From positions 1 through 31,739 of the forward strand of contig JBFHES010000020.1 in assembly GCA_041584015.1 (NCBI GenBank): a stretch of DNA of 31,739 nucleotides, given 5' to 3'. The position numbers were made by a program, and so were the translations under genes. This document shows, piece by piece, positions 7,396 to 16,285 of the stretch. This stretch comes from JBFHES01 sp041584015. Its GTDB lineage: Bacteria; Bacteroidota; Bacteroidia; Bacteroidales; M50B96. Under the pieces are notes generated by a model that was not told where the DNA came from, searched no databases, and saw only the letters and a list, made by a program, of their open reading frames with translations. Within the stretch, counting starts at the first letter, position 1; each line of letters begins with the position of its first letter.

Positions 7396-7641
7396 TTATT
7401 CTTTCACTTTTTTTGAGCCTAAATAAATACTGAGACCAAGAACTAAGAATATATTCCACACAATACTATTATTAAATGCGTTTTCTTTGTATTTAGAAAA
7501 ATCGACTAGCTCTAAAACAGGGTCTTTCATACTAGGAAGCGTATTGTACTGCAATAACTCTCTTATGAGCAATCCCGCTGACAAAAAAATCAATATCAAA
7601 CCAGGTATTCTAAAAAAGTTTATGAAGTTCTTTTTATTCAC
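7396..7641 (-). CDS. Small two-helix membrane protein, hypothetical (81 aa)
   Basis: 81 residues with a basic N-terminus, a first hydrophobic helix at about 12-30 (IPGLILIFLSAGLLIREL), a hydrophilic loop of about 27 residues, and a second helix near 60-75, ending in a Lys-rich tail (GSKKVKE). This positive-inside pattern at both ends predicts an inner-membrane hairpin with both termini in the cytoplasm. The start is GTG at 7639-7641: no ATG exists between it and the upstream in-frame stop. I do not recognise the family. It stands alone on the minus strand, with 117 bases to truA upstream and an apparently decayed stretch downstream. Confidence 0.55.
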   Translation of the reverse strand: MNKKNFINFFRIPGLILIFLSAGLLIRELLQYNTLPSMKDPVLELVDFSKYKENAFNNSIVWNIFLVLGLSIYLGSKKVKE

Positions 7642-7758
7642 GTGTATACAAATAACTTTTAATATTTAATGAAAACGGTTATTAAATAGAAGTGTCTTTT
7701 TATATTAATAGTGCTTATTTATTAGCAATGGTCTCTAAATTAATTAAGTTTTCACAAC

Positions 7759-8496
7759 TTACGGATATACCACATTTGTTAGATACAAACCATGCGCGGG
7801 AACAGACATGCCTGCTTGGCCACGATCCTTGGCTTCTATCACTTTCTTAAATCCTGCAAGGTCCAATTTGCCCACACCCACTTCGAGCAAGGTTCCTACA
7901 ATTGCGCGAACCATGTTTCGTAAAAATCGATCGGCACTTATTTTGAATACGAGCAGTCCATCGCGGCGAACCCAGGCTGCTTCAGTAATTTTACAATTAT
8001 TGGTTTTCACATCGGTGTGTAACTTCGAAAAGCTGGTAAAATCGATGTAATCGAAAAGTGCACGTGCTGCCTCATTCATTGCCTCCATATCTAACTCACG
8101 AGTATTCACACTTGCAAACTCAAGGTTAAACGGATCCTTCGCCTGAGCAATCCAATATTCGTAAGTTCTCAAACTGGCATCGAAACGCGCATGTGCTGCT
8201 TCATCAACTTCGTAAATTCGCTGAATGGCAACATCCTTACTAAGAACGTTATTAAGGGAGTACACAAGTTTCGAGGTATCGGCAATGGCCTTGCTGGCAT
8301 CAAAATGAGCAATGAAAAACTTGGCGTGCACACCGGCATCTGTCCGTCCACATCCGGTCACGGCAATTGCTTCGCGTAAAATCAAACTTAGCGCCTTTTC
8401 GAGCGTTTCCTGAACCGAAATTCCATTGGGCTGAAACTGCCATCCAACGAATGCTGTTCCCTTATATGATAACTGAATAAAATATCTGTTTTTCAA
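7759..8496 (-). CDS. truA: tRNA pseudouridine(38-40) synthase TruA
   Basis: 245 residues, the usual TruA length. The protein opens with IQLSYKGTAFVGWQFQPNG, then has the catalytic motif GCGRTDAGVHA with the nucleophile Asp53. Further on are the family's FTSFSK segment and FLRNMVRAIVGTLLEVG near residue 195-210. TruA converts uridine 38-40 in the anticodon stem of many tRNAs to pseudouridine and acts as a cytoplasmic homodimer. The gene is transcribed away from moxR with a 149-base shared upstream region. That region is very AT-rich and I could not find a convincing promoter in it on either strand. Confidence 0.97.
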   Translation of the reverse strand: MKNRYFIQLSYKGTAFVGWQFQPNGISVQETLEKALSLILREAIAVTGCGRTDAGVHAKFFIAHFDASKAIADTSKLVYSLNNVLSKDVAIQRIYEVDEAAHARFDASLRTYEYWIAQAKDPFNLEFASVNTRELDMEAMNEAARALFDYIDFTSFSKLHTDVKTNNCKITEAAWVRRDGLLVFKISADRFLRNMVRAIVGTLLEVGVGKLDLAGFKKVIEAKDRGQAGMSVPAHGLYLTNVVYP

Positions 8497-8645
8497 CGAT
8501 TTAAGGCTTTAACTTTTTTTAACAAAAATATAAATTTCTTAAGACTACAAAACGTTTATTTTGTATCAAAACAATAAAAACCGACAAATAATATTTTTTA
8601 TTTGAGTTTAAAAATTTCAGATTAACATCTAGAAAAATTCTGATT

Positions 8646-9641
8646 ATGAGTTACAACGTTGATATTAAAGAGTTAAACGAAAGGATTCAAAAAGAGAGTG
8701 CCTTTGTTGACATGATTACCATGGAAATGAATAAGGTGATTGTAGGCCAGCGACACTTAACGGAAAGTTTACTAATTGGCTTGTTGGCCAATGGACATAT
8801 TCTTTTAGAAGGTGTTCCGGGTTTGGCAAAAACTTTAGCAATTAACACACTTGCCAGCACCATTGAAGCTAAGTTTCATAGAGTACAATTTACTCCTGAT
8901 TTGCTTCCGGCCGACTTGCTTGGTACAATGATATACAGCCAAAAGCGTGAAGAATTTGTAGTTAAGAAAGGACCTATTTTTGCCAATTTTATTCTAGCCG
9001 ATGAAATAAACCGTGCTCCGGCAAAAGTACAAAGTGCACTTTTAGAATCCATGCAGGAAAAACAAGTAACCATTGGTTCTGAAACCTACAGTCTGGAAGA
9101 ACCGTTCCTTGTATTGGCTACTCAAAACCCAATTGAACAAGAAGGTACTTATCCTCTGCCAGAAGCTCAGGTTGACCGATTCATGCTAAAAGTGGTTATT
9201 CATTACCCAACAAAAGAGGAAGAGCGCACCATTATTCGTCAGAATATCTCTAAGGAATTCCCGAAGGCCACAGCCATTCTAAAACCTGAAGATATTATAA
9301 AAGCACGCGAAGTGGTGAAGGATGTTTACATGGATGAGAAGATTGAGAAATACATCATCGATATTGTATTTGCAACTCGAAACCCTGGCGATTACAACCT
9401 GGAGAAATTTAAGCCAATGATTGAATATGGCGGTTCGCCGCGTGCCAGCATTAACTTAGCGCTTGCCGCAAAAGCATTTGCCTTTATCAAACGAAGAGGC
9501 TATGTAATTCCGGAAGACGTACGTGCTGTTTGTCATGATGTAATGCGCCACAGAATAGGACTAACCTACGAAGCAGAGGCAGAAAACATCACTAGTGAAG
9601 ATATCATTAATGAAATTTTAAATACCGTAGAGGTACCTTAG
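8646..9641 (+). CDS. MoxR-family AAA+ ATPase of the bat operon
   Basis: 331 residues. Walker A is GVPGLAKT (56-63), Walker B is ILADEINRAPAKVQSALLESMQE (Asp119-Glu120), with sensor 1 at LATQNPIEQEGTYPLPEAQVDRF, then the helical lid domain at about 230-331. This is a textbook MoxR AAA+ ATPase. These proteins work with VWA-domain partners as chaperone-like machines for metal insertion or complex assembly. Here the partners are evident: the DUF58 gene and batA/batB follow on the same strand. It is the first gene of a closely spaced plus-strand series running to batE. ATG at 8646 gives the normal N-terminus. Confidence 0.95.
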   Translation: MSYNVDIKELNERIQKESAFVDMITMEMNKVIVGQRHLTESLLIGLLANGHILLEGVPGLAKTLAINTLASTIEAKFHRVQFTPDLLPADLLGTMIYSQKREEFVVKKGPIFANFILADEINRAPAKVQSALLESMQEKQVTIGSETYSLEEPFLVLATQNPIEQEGTYPLPEAQVDRFMLKVVIHYPTKEEERTIIRQNISKEFPKATAILKPEDIIKAREVVKDVYMDEKIEKYIIDIVFATRNPGDYNLEKFKPMIEYGGSPRASINLALAAKAFAFIKRRGYVIPEDVRAVCHDVMRHRIGLTYEAEAENITSEDIINEILNTVEVP

Positions 9642-9692
9642 TGAAGTTTGATTATCCGAAACCAATTTAAACGTAGCATTTAAACTAAAACC

Positions 9693-10556
9693 GTGGAAGC
9701 ATCCGATCTATTAAAAAAGGTTCGACAGATTGAGATTAAGACCAGGCGCTTATCTAAGCACTTATTTGCCGGTGAATACCACAGTGCATTTAAGGGCAAA
9801 GGTATGACCTTTAGTGAGGTTCGCGAATATCAGTATGGCGATGCAATTCGTGACATAGACTGGAATGTTACAGCCCGTTTTAATCATCCCTACATCAAGG
9901 TGTTTGAGGAAGAACGCGAGCTAACCGTAATGTTGCTGGTTGATGTTAGTGCATCGAAAGTTTTTGGAACACGCACACAACTTAAGCAAGACCTGATAAC
10001 CGAGCTTGCCGCCGTACTCTCATTCTCTGCCATTCAGAATAACGATAAAATTGGTGTGATCTTTTTCAGCAATAAAATCGAAAAGTTTATTCCGCCACAA
10101 AAAGGAAGAACGCATATTTTAAGAATCATTAGAGAGCTTATTGAGTTTAAACCAGAAAATCAGGAAACAGATATTGCACAAGCCTTGCAATATTTAACCA
10201 ATGTGATTAAAAAGAAATGCTCAGCATTTTTAATTTCCGATTTTATTGATGAGAACTTTGAGACAGCTCTAAAAATTGCCAACCGAAAACACGATATGAT
10301 TGCACTTAAAATTTATGATCATCGTGAAACGGAACTACCTTCAATTGGACTACTGCGTATGAAAGATGCAGAAACAGGTGAGCAAAGATGGGTAGATAGT
10401 TCAAGCAAAAAAGTACGACGACTCTATGCTGAATGGTGGAATAAGACCAGCCAAAATCACAAAGAGATTTTCTCCAGAAGTGGTGTTGACTGGACACCGA
10501 TCAGAACCGATCAGGATTATGTAAAACCTTTGATTCAACTTTTTAAACGCAGGTAA
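9693..10556 (+). CDS. DUF58 / VWA-like protein of the bat operon
   Basis: 287 residues, GTG start at 9693. The DUF58 signature is clear at residues 37-62: GMTFSEVREYQYGDAIRDIDWNVTAR. A VWA-like domain follows, with a MIDAS-type D-V-S-A-S at 84-88 and IGVIFFS near residue 118. There is no membrane segment, so it is cytosolic or peripheral. In MoxR-bat operons the DUF58 gene always sits directly behind moxR, and the protein is thought to link the ATPase to its membrane VWA partners. Spacing is 51 bases from moxR and 21 to the next gene. Confidence 0.93.
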   Translation: MEASDLLKKVRQIEIKTRRLSKHLFAGEYHSAFKGKGMTFSEVREYQYGDAIRDIDWNVTARFNHPYIKVFEEERELTVMLLVDVSASKVFGTRTQLKQDLITELAAVLSFSAIQNNDKIGVIFFSNKIEKFIPPQKGRTHILRIIRELIEFKPENQETDIAQALQYLTNVIKKKCSAFLISDFIDENFETALKIANRKHDMIALKIYDHRETELPSIGLLRMKDAETGEQRWVDSSSKKVRRLYAEWWNKTSQNHKEIFSRSGVDWTPIRTDQDYVKPLIQLFKRR

Positions 10557-10577
10557 GCAAGAATCTATACCGCTATT

Positions 10578-11594
10578 ATGAAAAACGTAATTAGGAATAT
10601 CGCAATACTCATATTCATTGTACTGGCAGGAACTGGAAAAACAACTGGCCAGGCAATTACAGTTAATACCTGGTTAGATACAACGGTCATCTTACTAGGC
10701 GATCAAATTAAATATCACATTGAAGTAGAGCAGGATCGCAGCTTATTCGTTAATTTCCCTTTATATGGCGATACTATTATCGACAAAGTTGAAATTCTGG
10801 AACGATCACAACTTGACACTTTATTTATTACTGACAAGTTGATGAAGATCAGTCAGGATTTTCTGATTACTTCATTTGACAGTGGCTTGTATGTTATACC
10901 TCCTCAGAAATTTGCCTTCTCAAACGGACAATTTACTGACACCATTGAAAGCCAGGCTAAATACCTTGGAGTCCTTACATTTCAGATTGATTCGGTGCAA
11001 GGCATTGCCGATATTAAACCACCAATTGATACGCCAATAACATTCATGGAAGCCCTACCTACCGGCCTCTATATTCTTGGCGGATTACTACTAATTGCCA
11101 TTATAATTATTTTGATCAGAAGATTAAAAGGCGGTGAGGCAAAACCAATTCTGGTACGATCGAAGCCAAAGCCACCGGCCGATTTCACCGCATTATCTTC
11201 GCTTGACGAGCTTAAAAAGAAAAAGCTATGGCAACGAGGCAAACATAAAATTTATCAAAGTGAACTTACCGATATTGTTCGCACCTACATTGAAGAACGC
11301 TATCAGGTAATTGCTATGGAACAAACATCTGATGAGACTCTGGAAACCATTGCCTCAACAGGATTGCTTAATCAGGAACTTTTTGAAAAGCTGAAGAAAA
11401 TGTTAACCCTTGCCGATTTGGTAAAGTTTGCAAAAATGGAACCCTTGCCAGACGAGCACGAACGTAGCATGACGGATGCATACGACTTTGTGCTTAAAAC
11501 CAAACTAAAGGTTGATTTATCCAGTGCAAAGCCTGATGAAGAAAAAACAGACTTAAATAATGATAACAATCAATCAGATAATAAATCACTTTAA
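10578..11594 (+). CDS. BatD-like membrane protein between DUF58 and batA
   Basis: 338 residues: a signal peptide (cleavage near residue 25, TGQA), an Ig-like beta-rich periplasmic region to about 150, one membrane helix at about 160-182 (LYILGGLLLIAIIIILIRR), and a cytoplasmic helical tail. The order matches a short BatD or a DUF4381-type protein, and the tail (SELTDIVRTYIEERY ... LADLVKFAKMEPLPDEHERSM) resembles the cytoplasmic end of BatD. The acidic, Asn-rich last 25 residues look disordered. It lies 12 bases before batA and presumably joins the same inner-membrane VWA complex. Seen: topology and position. Inferred: role as BatA partner. Confidence 0.8.
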   Translation: MKNVIRNIAILIFIVLAGTGKTTGQAITVNTWLDTTVILLGDQIKYHIEVEQDRSLFVNFPLYGDTIIDKVEILERSQLDTLFITDKLMKISQDFLITSFDSGLYVIPPQKFAFSNGQFTDTIESQAKYLGVLTFQIDSVQGIADIKPPIDTPITFMEALPTGLYILGGLLLIAIIIILIRRLKGGEAKPILVRSKPKPPADFTALSSLDELKKKKLWQRGKHKIYQSELTDIVRTYIEERYQVIAMEQTSDETLETIASTGLLNQELFEKLKKMLTLADLVKFAKMEPLPDEHERSMTDAYDFVLKTKLKVDLSSAKPDEEKTDLNNDNNQSDNKSL

Positions 11595-11605
11595 CAGCTA
11601 GAATA

Positions 11606-12601
11606 ATGGATCAATATACATTTGCAAATCCTGAGTTTTTCTACCTCTTCATTGTGGTTGCCTTGATGCTTATCTGGTATATTTTCAAACAGCACAAATC
11701 ATCAGCAAGCATTCAAACCTCAAGCCTCAAACCTTTTGAAGGAACAGGCCGAGGCTGGAAAACTTATTTCAGACATCTTACATTTGTGGCAAGAATTGCA
11801 GGTTTATCACTATTGGTAATTGCCTTGGCCCGACCACAATCTACATTAAACTGGGCCGACGAAACAACCGAAGGGATCGACATCATGCTATCGCTTGATA
11901 TTTCGGGGAGTATGCTTGCCGAAGATTTTAAGCCCAACCGTTTGGAAGCTGCTAAAGATGTGGCCATGCAATTTATCAATGGCCGACCAAACGACCGCAT
12001 GGGCTTAGTTGTTTACGGAAGTGAAAGCTTCACTCAATGCCCACTAACAACAGATCATGCTGTACTTATCAACTTGTTTAAGGATGTAAAGAATGGCATG
12101 ATTGAGGATGGTACCGCAATTGGCTATGGCCTTGCAACAGCGGTTACGCGATTAAAAGAAAGCGATGCCATAAGCAAAGTGGTTATCCTGTTAACTGATG
12201 GCGAAAACAATGCCGGGGACATTTCTCCTGCAACCGCAGCCGATATTGCAAAAACATATGGCATAAGAGTTTACACCATTGGCGTGGGCACAAAAGGCAT
12301 GGCTCCATTTCCAATGCGTAACATGTTTGGACAAACAGTTTACCAACAAGTTGAAGTTAAAATTGACGAAGAAACCCTAAAAGAAATTGCAGGAATTACC
12401 GGTGGCAAATATTTTAGAGCTGTTAACAAGAACAAACTTGAAGCTATCTATGAAGAAATAAACGAACTTGAAAAATCGAAAATTGAAGTTAAAGAATACA
12501 GCCGTAAGAGCGAGGAGTACTTTATGTTCGCGATTTATGCTGGTTTGTTCCTTTTGATAGAAATAGTATTACGATTAAGCATTTTTAGAAATGTGCCTTA
12601 G
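11606..12601 (+). CDS. batA: BatA, VWA-domain inner-membrane protein
   Basis: 331 residues. Two hydrophobic segments occur near the N-terminus (about 10-27 and 60-77). A VWA domain follows, with an intact MIDAS D-I-S-G-S at 98-102, and one membrane helix sits near the C-terminus (about 305-325). The stretch SMLAEDFKPNRLEAAK after the MIDAS is characteristic of the Bat VWA proteins. BatA is a membrane-anchored metal-binding adhesion module of the aerotolerance operon first described in Bacteroides fragilis. It probably docks the MoxR ATPase and the periplasmic BatC/BatE TPR proteins. It is followed after 17 bases by its paralogue batB. Confidence 0.93.
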   Translation: MDQYTFANPEFFYLFIVVALMLIWYIFKQHKSSASIQTSSLKPFEGTGRGWKTYFRHLTFVARIAGLSLLVIALARPQSTLNWADETTEGIDIMLSLDISGSMLAEDFKPNRLEAAKDVAMQFINGRPNDRMGLVVYGSESFTQCPLTTDHAVLINLFKDVKNGMIEDGTAIGYGLATAVTRLKESDAISKVVILLTDGENNAGDISPATAADIAKTYGIRVYTIGVGTKGMAPFPMRNMFGQTVYQQVEVKIDEETLKEIAGITGGKYFRAVNKNKLEAIYEEINELEKSKIEVKEYSRKSEEYFMFAIYAGLFLLIEIVLRLSIFRNVP

Positions 12602-12618
12602 ATTTTAAATGAAAAGAT

Positions 12619-13650
12619 ATGTTTCAATTCGCACATAAAGAAATTTTATACTGGTTAGCACTGATTCCGGTCTTGGTCATCATTTTTTGGATTGGCCGTG
12701 CAGCAATGCGCAAAGCACTAAAACGCTTTGGCGATTGGGAAGTTATAGAACAGTTAATGACAGATCATTCACCCAAGCGACCTGTGTTCAAATATTTGTT
12801 TCTAATGTTGGCAGCTGCATCCTTAATTATTGCAATTGCAGGCCCGCAGGTAGGATCCAAATTACAGGAAACTAAACGCAAAGGAGTTGAGATGGTTATT
12901 GCTTTGGACGTATCAAACAGTATGCTGGCCGAGGACATACAACCAAACAGACTCGAACGTGCCAAACAGGCTATTAGCAAGCTGCTTGATCAATTAAACC
13001 ACGATAGATTTGGATTAATTGTGTTTGCCGGTGAAGCCTACACCCAGCTTCCCTTAACAACTGATTATGCCGCGGCTAAGATGATTCTATCAACGATAAA
13101 CACCAGCATCGTTCCAACGCAAGGTACTGCCATTGGTATCGCCATTGAGATGGCCTCTAAATCGTTTACCAGCGAAGATGGTAAGAACAGGGCAATTATT
13201 GTAATTACAGATGGTGAGAATCATGAGGAAGATGCAATTCCAGCAGCACAGGAAGCGAAAGAGAACGGCATTGTTGTTTATACCATTGGTATGGGCCTAC
13301 CTAAAGGAGCGCCAATTCCAATTGGTAATTCCATAAGAGGAAATTTCAGAACAGATAAGCAAGGAAACGTAGTGGTTTCAAAACTAAATGAAACCATGCT
13401 AAGCCAAATTGCTGCCGAAGGTGGAGGTAAATATATTCGTGCAAACAATACAAAAACAGGATTGAAAGAACTATTCAGCTCCATTAACAAAATGGATAAA
13501 GTTGAAATGGAAACCAGTTTATATGCTGAGTATGAAGATCAGTTTCAATACTTCATAGCGCTAGCCCTGTTGTTTCTTTTACTGGAATTTATAATACTGG
13601 AGCGTAAGAATAAATACTTTAAAAACATTAAAATTTTTGAAGGGAAATGA
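12619..13650 (+). CDS. batB: BatB, VWA-domain inner-membrane protein
   Basis: 343 residues, paralogous to the preceding gene: two N-terminal hydrophobic segments (about 8-25 and 57-75), a VWA domain with MIDAS D-V-S-N-S at 97-101, and a C-terminal membrane helix followed by a Lys-rich end. The MIDAS has Asn where BatA has Gly, common for BatB. SMLAEDIQPNRLERAK repeats the BatA signature. The last codons overlap batC by four bases (ATGA), implying coupled translation. Function is inferred from the family: a second VWA arm of the Bat complex. Confidence 0.93.
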   Translation: MFQFAHKEILYWLALIPVLVIIFWIGRAAMRKALKRFGDWEVIEQLMTDHSPKRPVFKYLFLMLAAASLIIAIAGPQVGSKLQETKRKGVEMVIALDVSNSMLAEDIQPNRLERAKQAISKLLDQLNHDRFGLIVFAGEAYTQLPLTTDYAAAKMILSTINTSIVPTQGTAIGIAIEMASKSFTSEDGKNRAIIVITDGENHEEDAIPAAQEAKENGIVVYTIGMGLPKGAPIPIGNSIRGNFRTDKQGNVVVSKLNETMLSQIAAEGGGKYIRANNTKTGLKELFSSINKMDKVEMETSLYAEYEDQFQYFIALALLFLLLEFIILERKNKYFKNIKIFEGK

Positions 13651-14465
13651 TAAAATCACTATTAAAATATAGCCTGGTGCTTGCGCTTGTTTTACTTCTT
13701 GGAGGCAATGCAATGGCGCAAAAAGAACGAAAGCAAATTCGAAAAGGCAACAAAGAATATTACCTGGCCATAAACGACACTGGTGCGGTAGATACAATTG
13801 TAATGCAAAATGCAGAAGTGAGGTACCGCAAGGCACTTGACGAAAACATTAACTCCTATGAAGCCGGTTTTAACTTAGGCAACTCATTATACAAGCAGCA
13901 AAAGTTTGACGAAGCTGCCGAGCAGTATGAATTGTTAGTTACCAAAAGTGATGATAAAAAACAGCTGGGAGAAGCATATTATAATCTGGGGAATGCTCAG
14001 TTAGGAGGTGGTAAACTTGAAGAAAGTATAGCCACTTACAAACAAAGCCTGCGAATGAATCCAAGCGACACCGCTGCTAAATACAATTTAGCCGTTGCGC
14101 AAAAATTACTAGAGGAGGCTGAACAACAGCAGCAGCAACAGCAACAAGATCAGAACCAAGACCAACAAGAGCAAGATCAGCAAGAAAACCAGGATCAGGA
14201 AAACCAGGATCAGCAGCAACAAGATCAGGAGCAACAAGAACAACAACAAAAAGAAGAGCAAGAAAAGCAAGAGCAGCAACAAGCAGAAGAAGGCGACGAA
14301 GAAAAAGAGGAGGAGCAAATGCAGCAGGCTCAAAAAGATGAAATATCAAAAGAAGATGCAGAGCGAATGTTAAAGGCCTTGCAGATGGAAGAGAAAAAAG
14401 TGCTTCAAAAACTGCAGGATCAAAAATCGAAGCAAAGACCAAAGAAACTAGAAAAAGACTGGTAG
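13647..14465 (+). CDS. batC: BatC, secreted TPR protein with Gln-rich tail
   Basis: 272 residues: a signal peptide with cleavage near residue 25 (NAMAQ), then TPR motifs at about 50-150 (NLGNSLYKQQKFDEAAEQYE and YYNLGNAQLGGGKLEESIATYKQSL). An extreme low-complexity segment rich in Gln, Glu and Asp follows at about 157-228, then a charged helical end finishing in KDW, as BatC proteins usually do. It is periplasmic and expected to act as the TPR scaffold for BatA/BatB. The Gln-rich DNA is a run of CAA/CAG/GAA triplets and may vary in length by slippage. It overlaps batB by four bases and precedes batD by 26. Confidence 0.92.
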   Translation: MIKSLLKYSLVLALVLLLGGNAMAQKERKQIRKGNKEYYLAINDTGAVDTIVMQNAEVRYRKALDENINSYEAGFNLGNSLYKQQKFDEAAEQYELLVTKSDDKKQLGEAYYNLGNAQLGGGKLEESIATYKQSLRMNPSDTAAKYNLAVAQKLLEEAEQQQQQQQQDQNQDQQEQDQQENQDQENQDQQQQDQEQQEQQQKEEQEKQEQQQAEEGDEEKEEEQMQQAQKDEISKEDAERMLKALQMEEKKVLQKLQDQKSKQRPKKLEKDW

Positions 14466-14491
14466 TTTTGTATAAATTATTTCAATAACTC

Positions 14492-16273
14492 ATGATGAAG
14501 CAATTCATTAACATATTAGTTGCACTATTACTTTTTGGCAGCCTAAATGCGCAGAAAGTTACGTTTACAGCAACAGCACCAAAAGTGGTAACGCTGGGAG
14601 AACAATTTCAAATTACCTTTAACCTAAATGCCAGCGGTCAGGGCTTTACTGCTCCTAATTTCACTGGTTTTAACAAACTAGTTGGTCCACAAACAGGAAG
14701 CAACAGCAGCACTTCTATTGTCAACGGAAAAGTTAGTCGGGTTAACTCATACACCTATACCTATTTATTATCGGCCAACAAAGTAGGCAAACATACCATA
14801 GCCGGCGCAAGCGTAAAGGTTAAAAACAAAACCTACAAATCGAACCCCGTAACCATTGAAGTGGTGAAAGGAAGAACAAATAAAGCTGGTCAACAACAAA
14901 GTGGATTAAATAATGATGACATTTTTGTTCGTATTGATTTAAGTAAAACATCGGCCTATGTAGGTGAACAAATTGTTGTTGCCTTAAAGGTATACTCCAG
15001 AACCAATCAACTTGACTTTACCGATGCAAAGTTTCCTTCCTATGATGGATTTTATAAATCGGAGATAAAGGACACACCTAAGCAACTTTTCCGCGAAAAT
15101 TATAATGGCGAGGTTTACTACGTAGGTATCTTTCAAAAACACATTCTGTTACCTCAAAAATCCGGTGAGATTACAATTGACCCGTTTGAACTGCAGTGCC
15201 GTGTAAAGGTTCCATCGGGTGTTGGTCGCGATTGGTTTGGCAGACAGGTACAGCAGTACAAAACAGTGGTTAGAAATGTAGTAAGCAAACCGCGAACAAT
15301 AACTATTTCTGCTCTTCCGGGAAATCAACCAAGAGGATTCACCGGTGCCGTTGGTGAATTTAAAATGACTGCCACCATCAATAAACAAACAGCCAAAACA
15401 AATGAAGCCATTACCTTAAAGTATAAAATCAGCGGAAACGGAAACATCAAATTAATCGATCCATTTGCTATAACCTTTCCGCCAGACTTTGATGACTATG
15501 ATCCTAAAATCAGAGAAAATCTATCAACCACCAATGTCGGAGTTTCTGGTACCAAAACCTTTGAATACATGATCATTCCGCGTCATGCGGGAGACTTTAC
15601 AATACCGGCAGTTAATTTCACCTATTTCGATACCAGGTCCAAACAATACCGTACCCTGCAATCTGATGAATACAAGTTGCACATTGAAAAAGGCGATGAT
15701 GATCAGAATACCACCGTGGTTGGAGGTATCTCAAAAGAAAATGTAAAATTCATTGGTAAGGATATCCGATACATTAACACCGGTGAAATTGAACTCAGGA
15801 AAACAGATGAAGCTTTATTCGGATCGTGGAAATACTGGTTTGTTTATTTTGCCGGCACAACACTATTCTTTCTCATATTCCTGTTTCAAAAGAAACGTGC
15901 CAAAGAAAGCGCAAACATTGCGCTGGTGCGTACCAGAAGAGCGAACAAGCAAGCGGTTAAACGACTTAAGAAAGCAAATGCTCATTTAAAATCCGGTGAA
16001 CATTCGGCCTTTTATCAAGAAATACTTTCAGGCATTAATGGTTATTTGAGCGACAAGCTGAGCATTCCGGTTGCCGAATTAACTCGTGATAAAGTGCTAA
16101 GCAGTTTGGAGCGATTTAGTCCTGACAAACAACTTACCGATAAGTATGCAGAGATGATGGAGACGTGTGAATTCGCACAATATGCACCTGGCGAGCAAGA
16201 CGGACAGATGCAGAGCATCTACAGCGATGCAATGGAACTCATTGGTAAATTTGAACAGATTATTAAAAAGTAA
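14492..16273 (+). CDS. batD: BatD, oxygen-tolerance membrane protein
   Basis: 593 residues: a signal peptide with cleavage near residue 20 (LNAQ), several Ig-like beta domains in the periplasm (FTATAPKVVTLGEQFQITFNLNA at the start, ISGNGNIKLIDP near 310, the BatD hallmark), one membrane helix at about 447-465, and a 120-residue cytoplasmic helical domain. Length and layout are normal for BatD. ATG at 14492 is followed directly by a second ATG; either gives the same mature protein. BatD anchors the Bat complex across the inner membrane. Its cytoplasmic tail resembles that of the BatD-like gene upstream of batA, suggesting duplication with loss of beta domains. Confidence 0.93.
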   Translation: MMKQFINILVALLLFGSLNAQKVTFTATAPKVVTLGEQFQITFNLNASGQGFTAPNFTGFNKLVGPQTGSNSSTSIVNGKVSRVNSYTYTYLLSANKVGKHTIAGASVKVKNKTYKSNPVTIEVVKGRTNKAGQQQSGLNNDDIFVRIDLSKTSAYVGEQIVVALKVYSRTNQLDFTDAKFPSYDGFYKSEIKDTPKQLFRENYNGEVYYVGIFQKHILLPQKSGEITIDPFELQCRVKVPSGVGRDWFGRQVQQYKTVVRNVVSKPRTITISALPGNQPRGFTGAVGEFKMTATINKQTAKTNEAITLKYKISGNGNIKLIDPFAITFPPDFDDYDPKIRENLSTTNVGVSGTKTFEYMIIPRHAGDFTIPAVNFTYFDTRSKQYRTLQSDEYKLHIEKGDDDQNTTVVGGISKENVKFIGKDIRYINTGEIELRKTDEALFGSWKYWFVYFAGTTLFFLIFLFQKKRAKESANIALVRTRRANKQAVKRLKKANAHLKSGEHSAFYQEILSGINGYLSDKLSIPVAELTRDKVLSSLERFSPDKQLTDKYAEMMETCEFAQYAPGEQDGQMQSIYSDAMELIGKFEQIIKK

Positions 16274-16285
16274 ACATAAGCCAGC

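Noticed and set aside
14077..14442. Long minus-strand open frames, one nearly all Leu/Phe, opposite batC
   Set aside because: They are the reverse complement of the CAA/CAG/GAA tract; Leu-rich reading is a by-product of the Gln codons.
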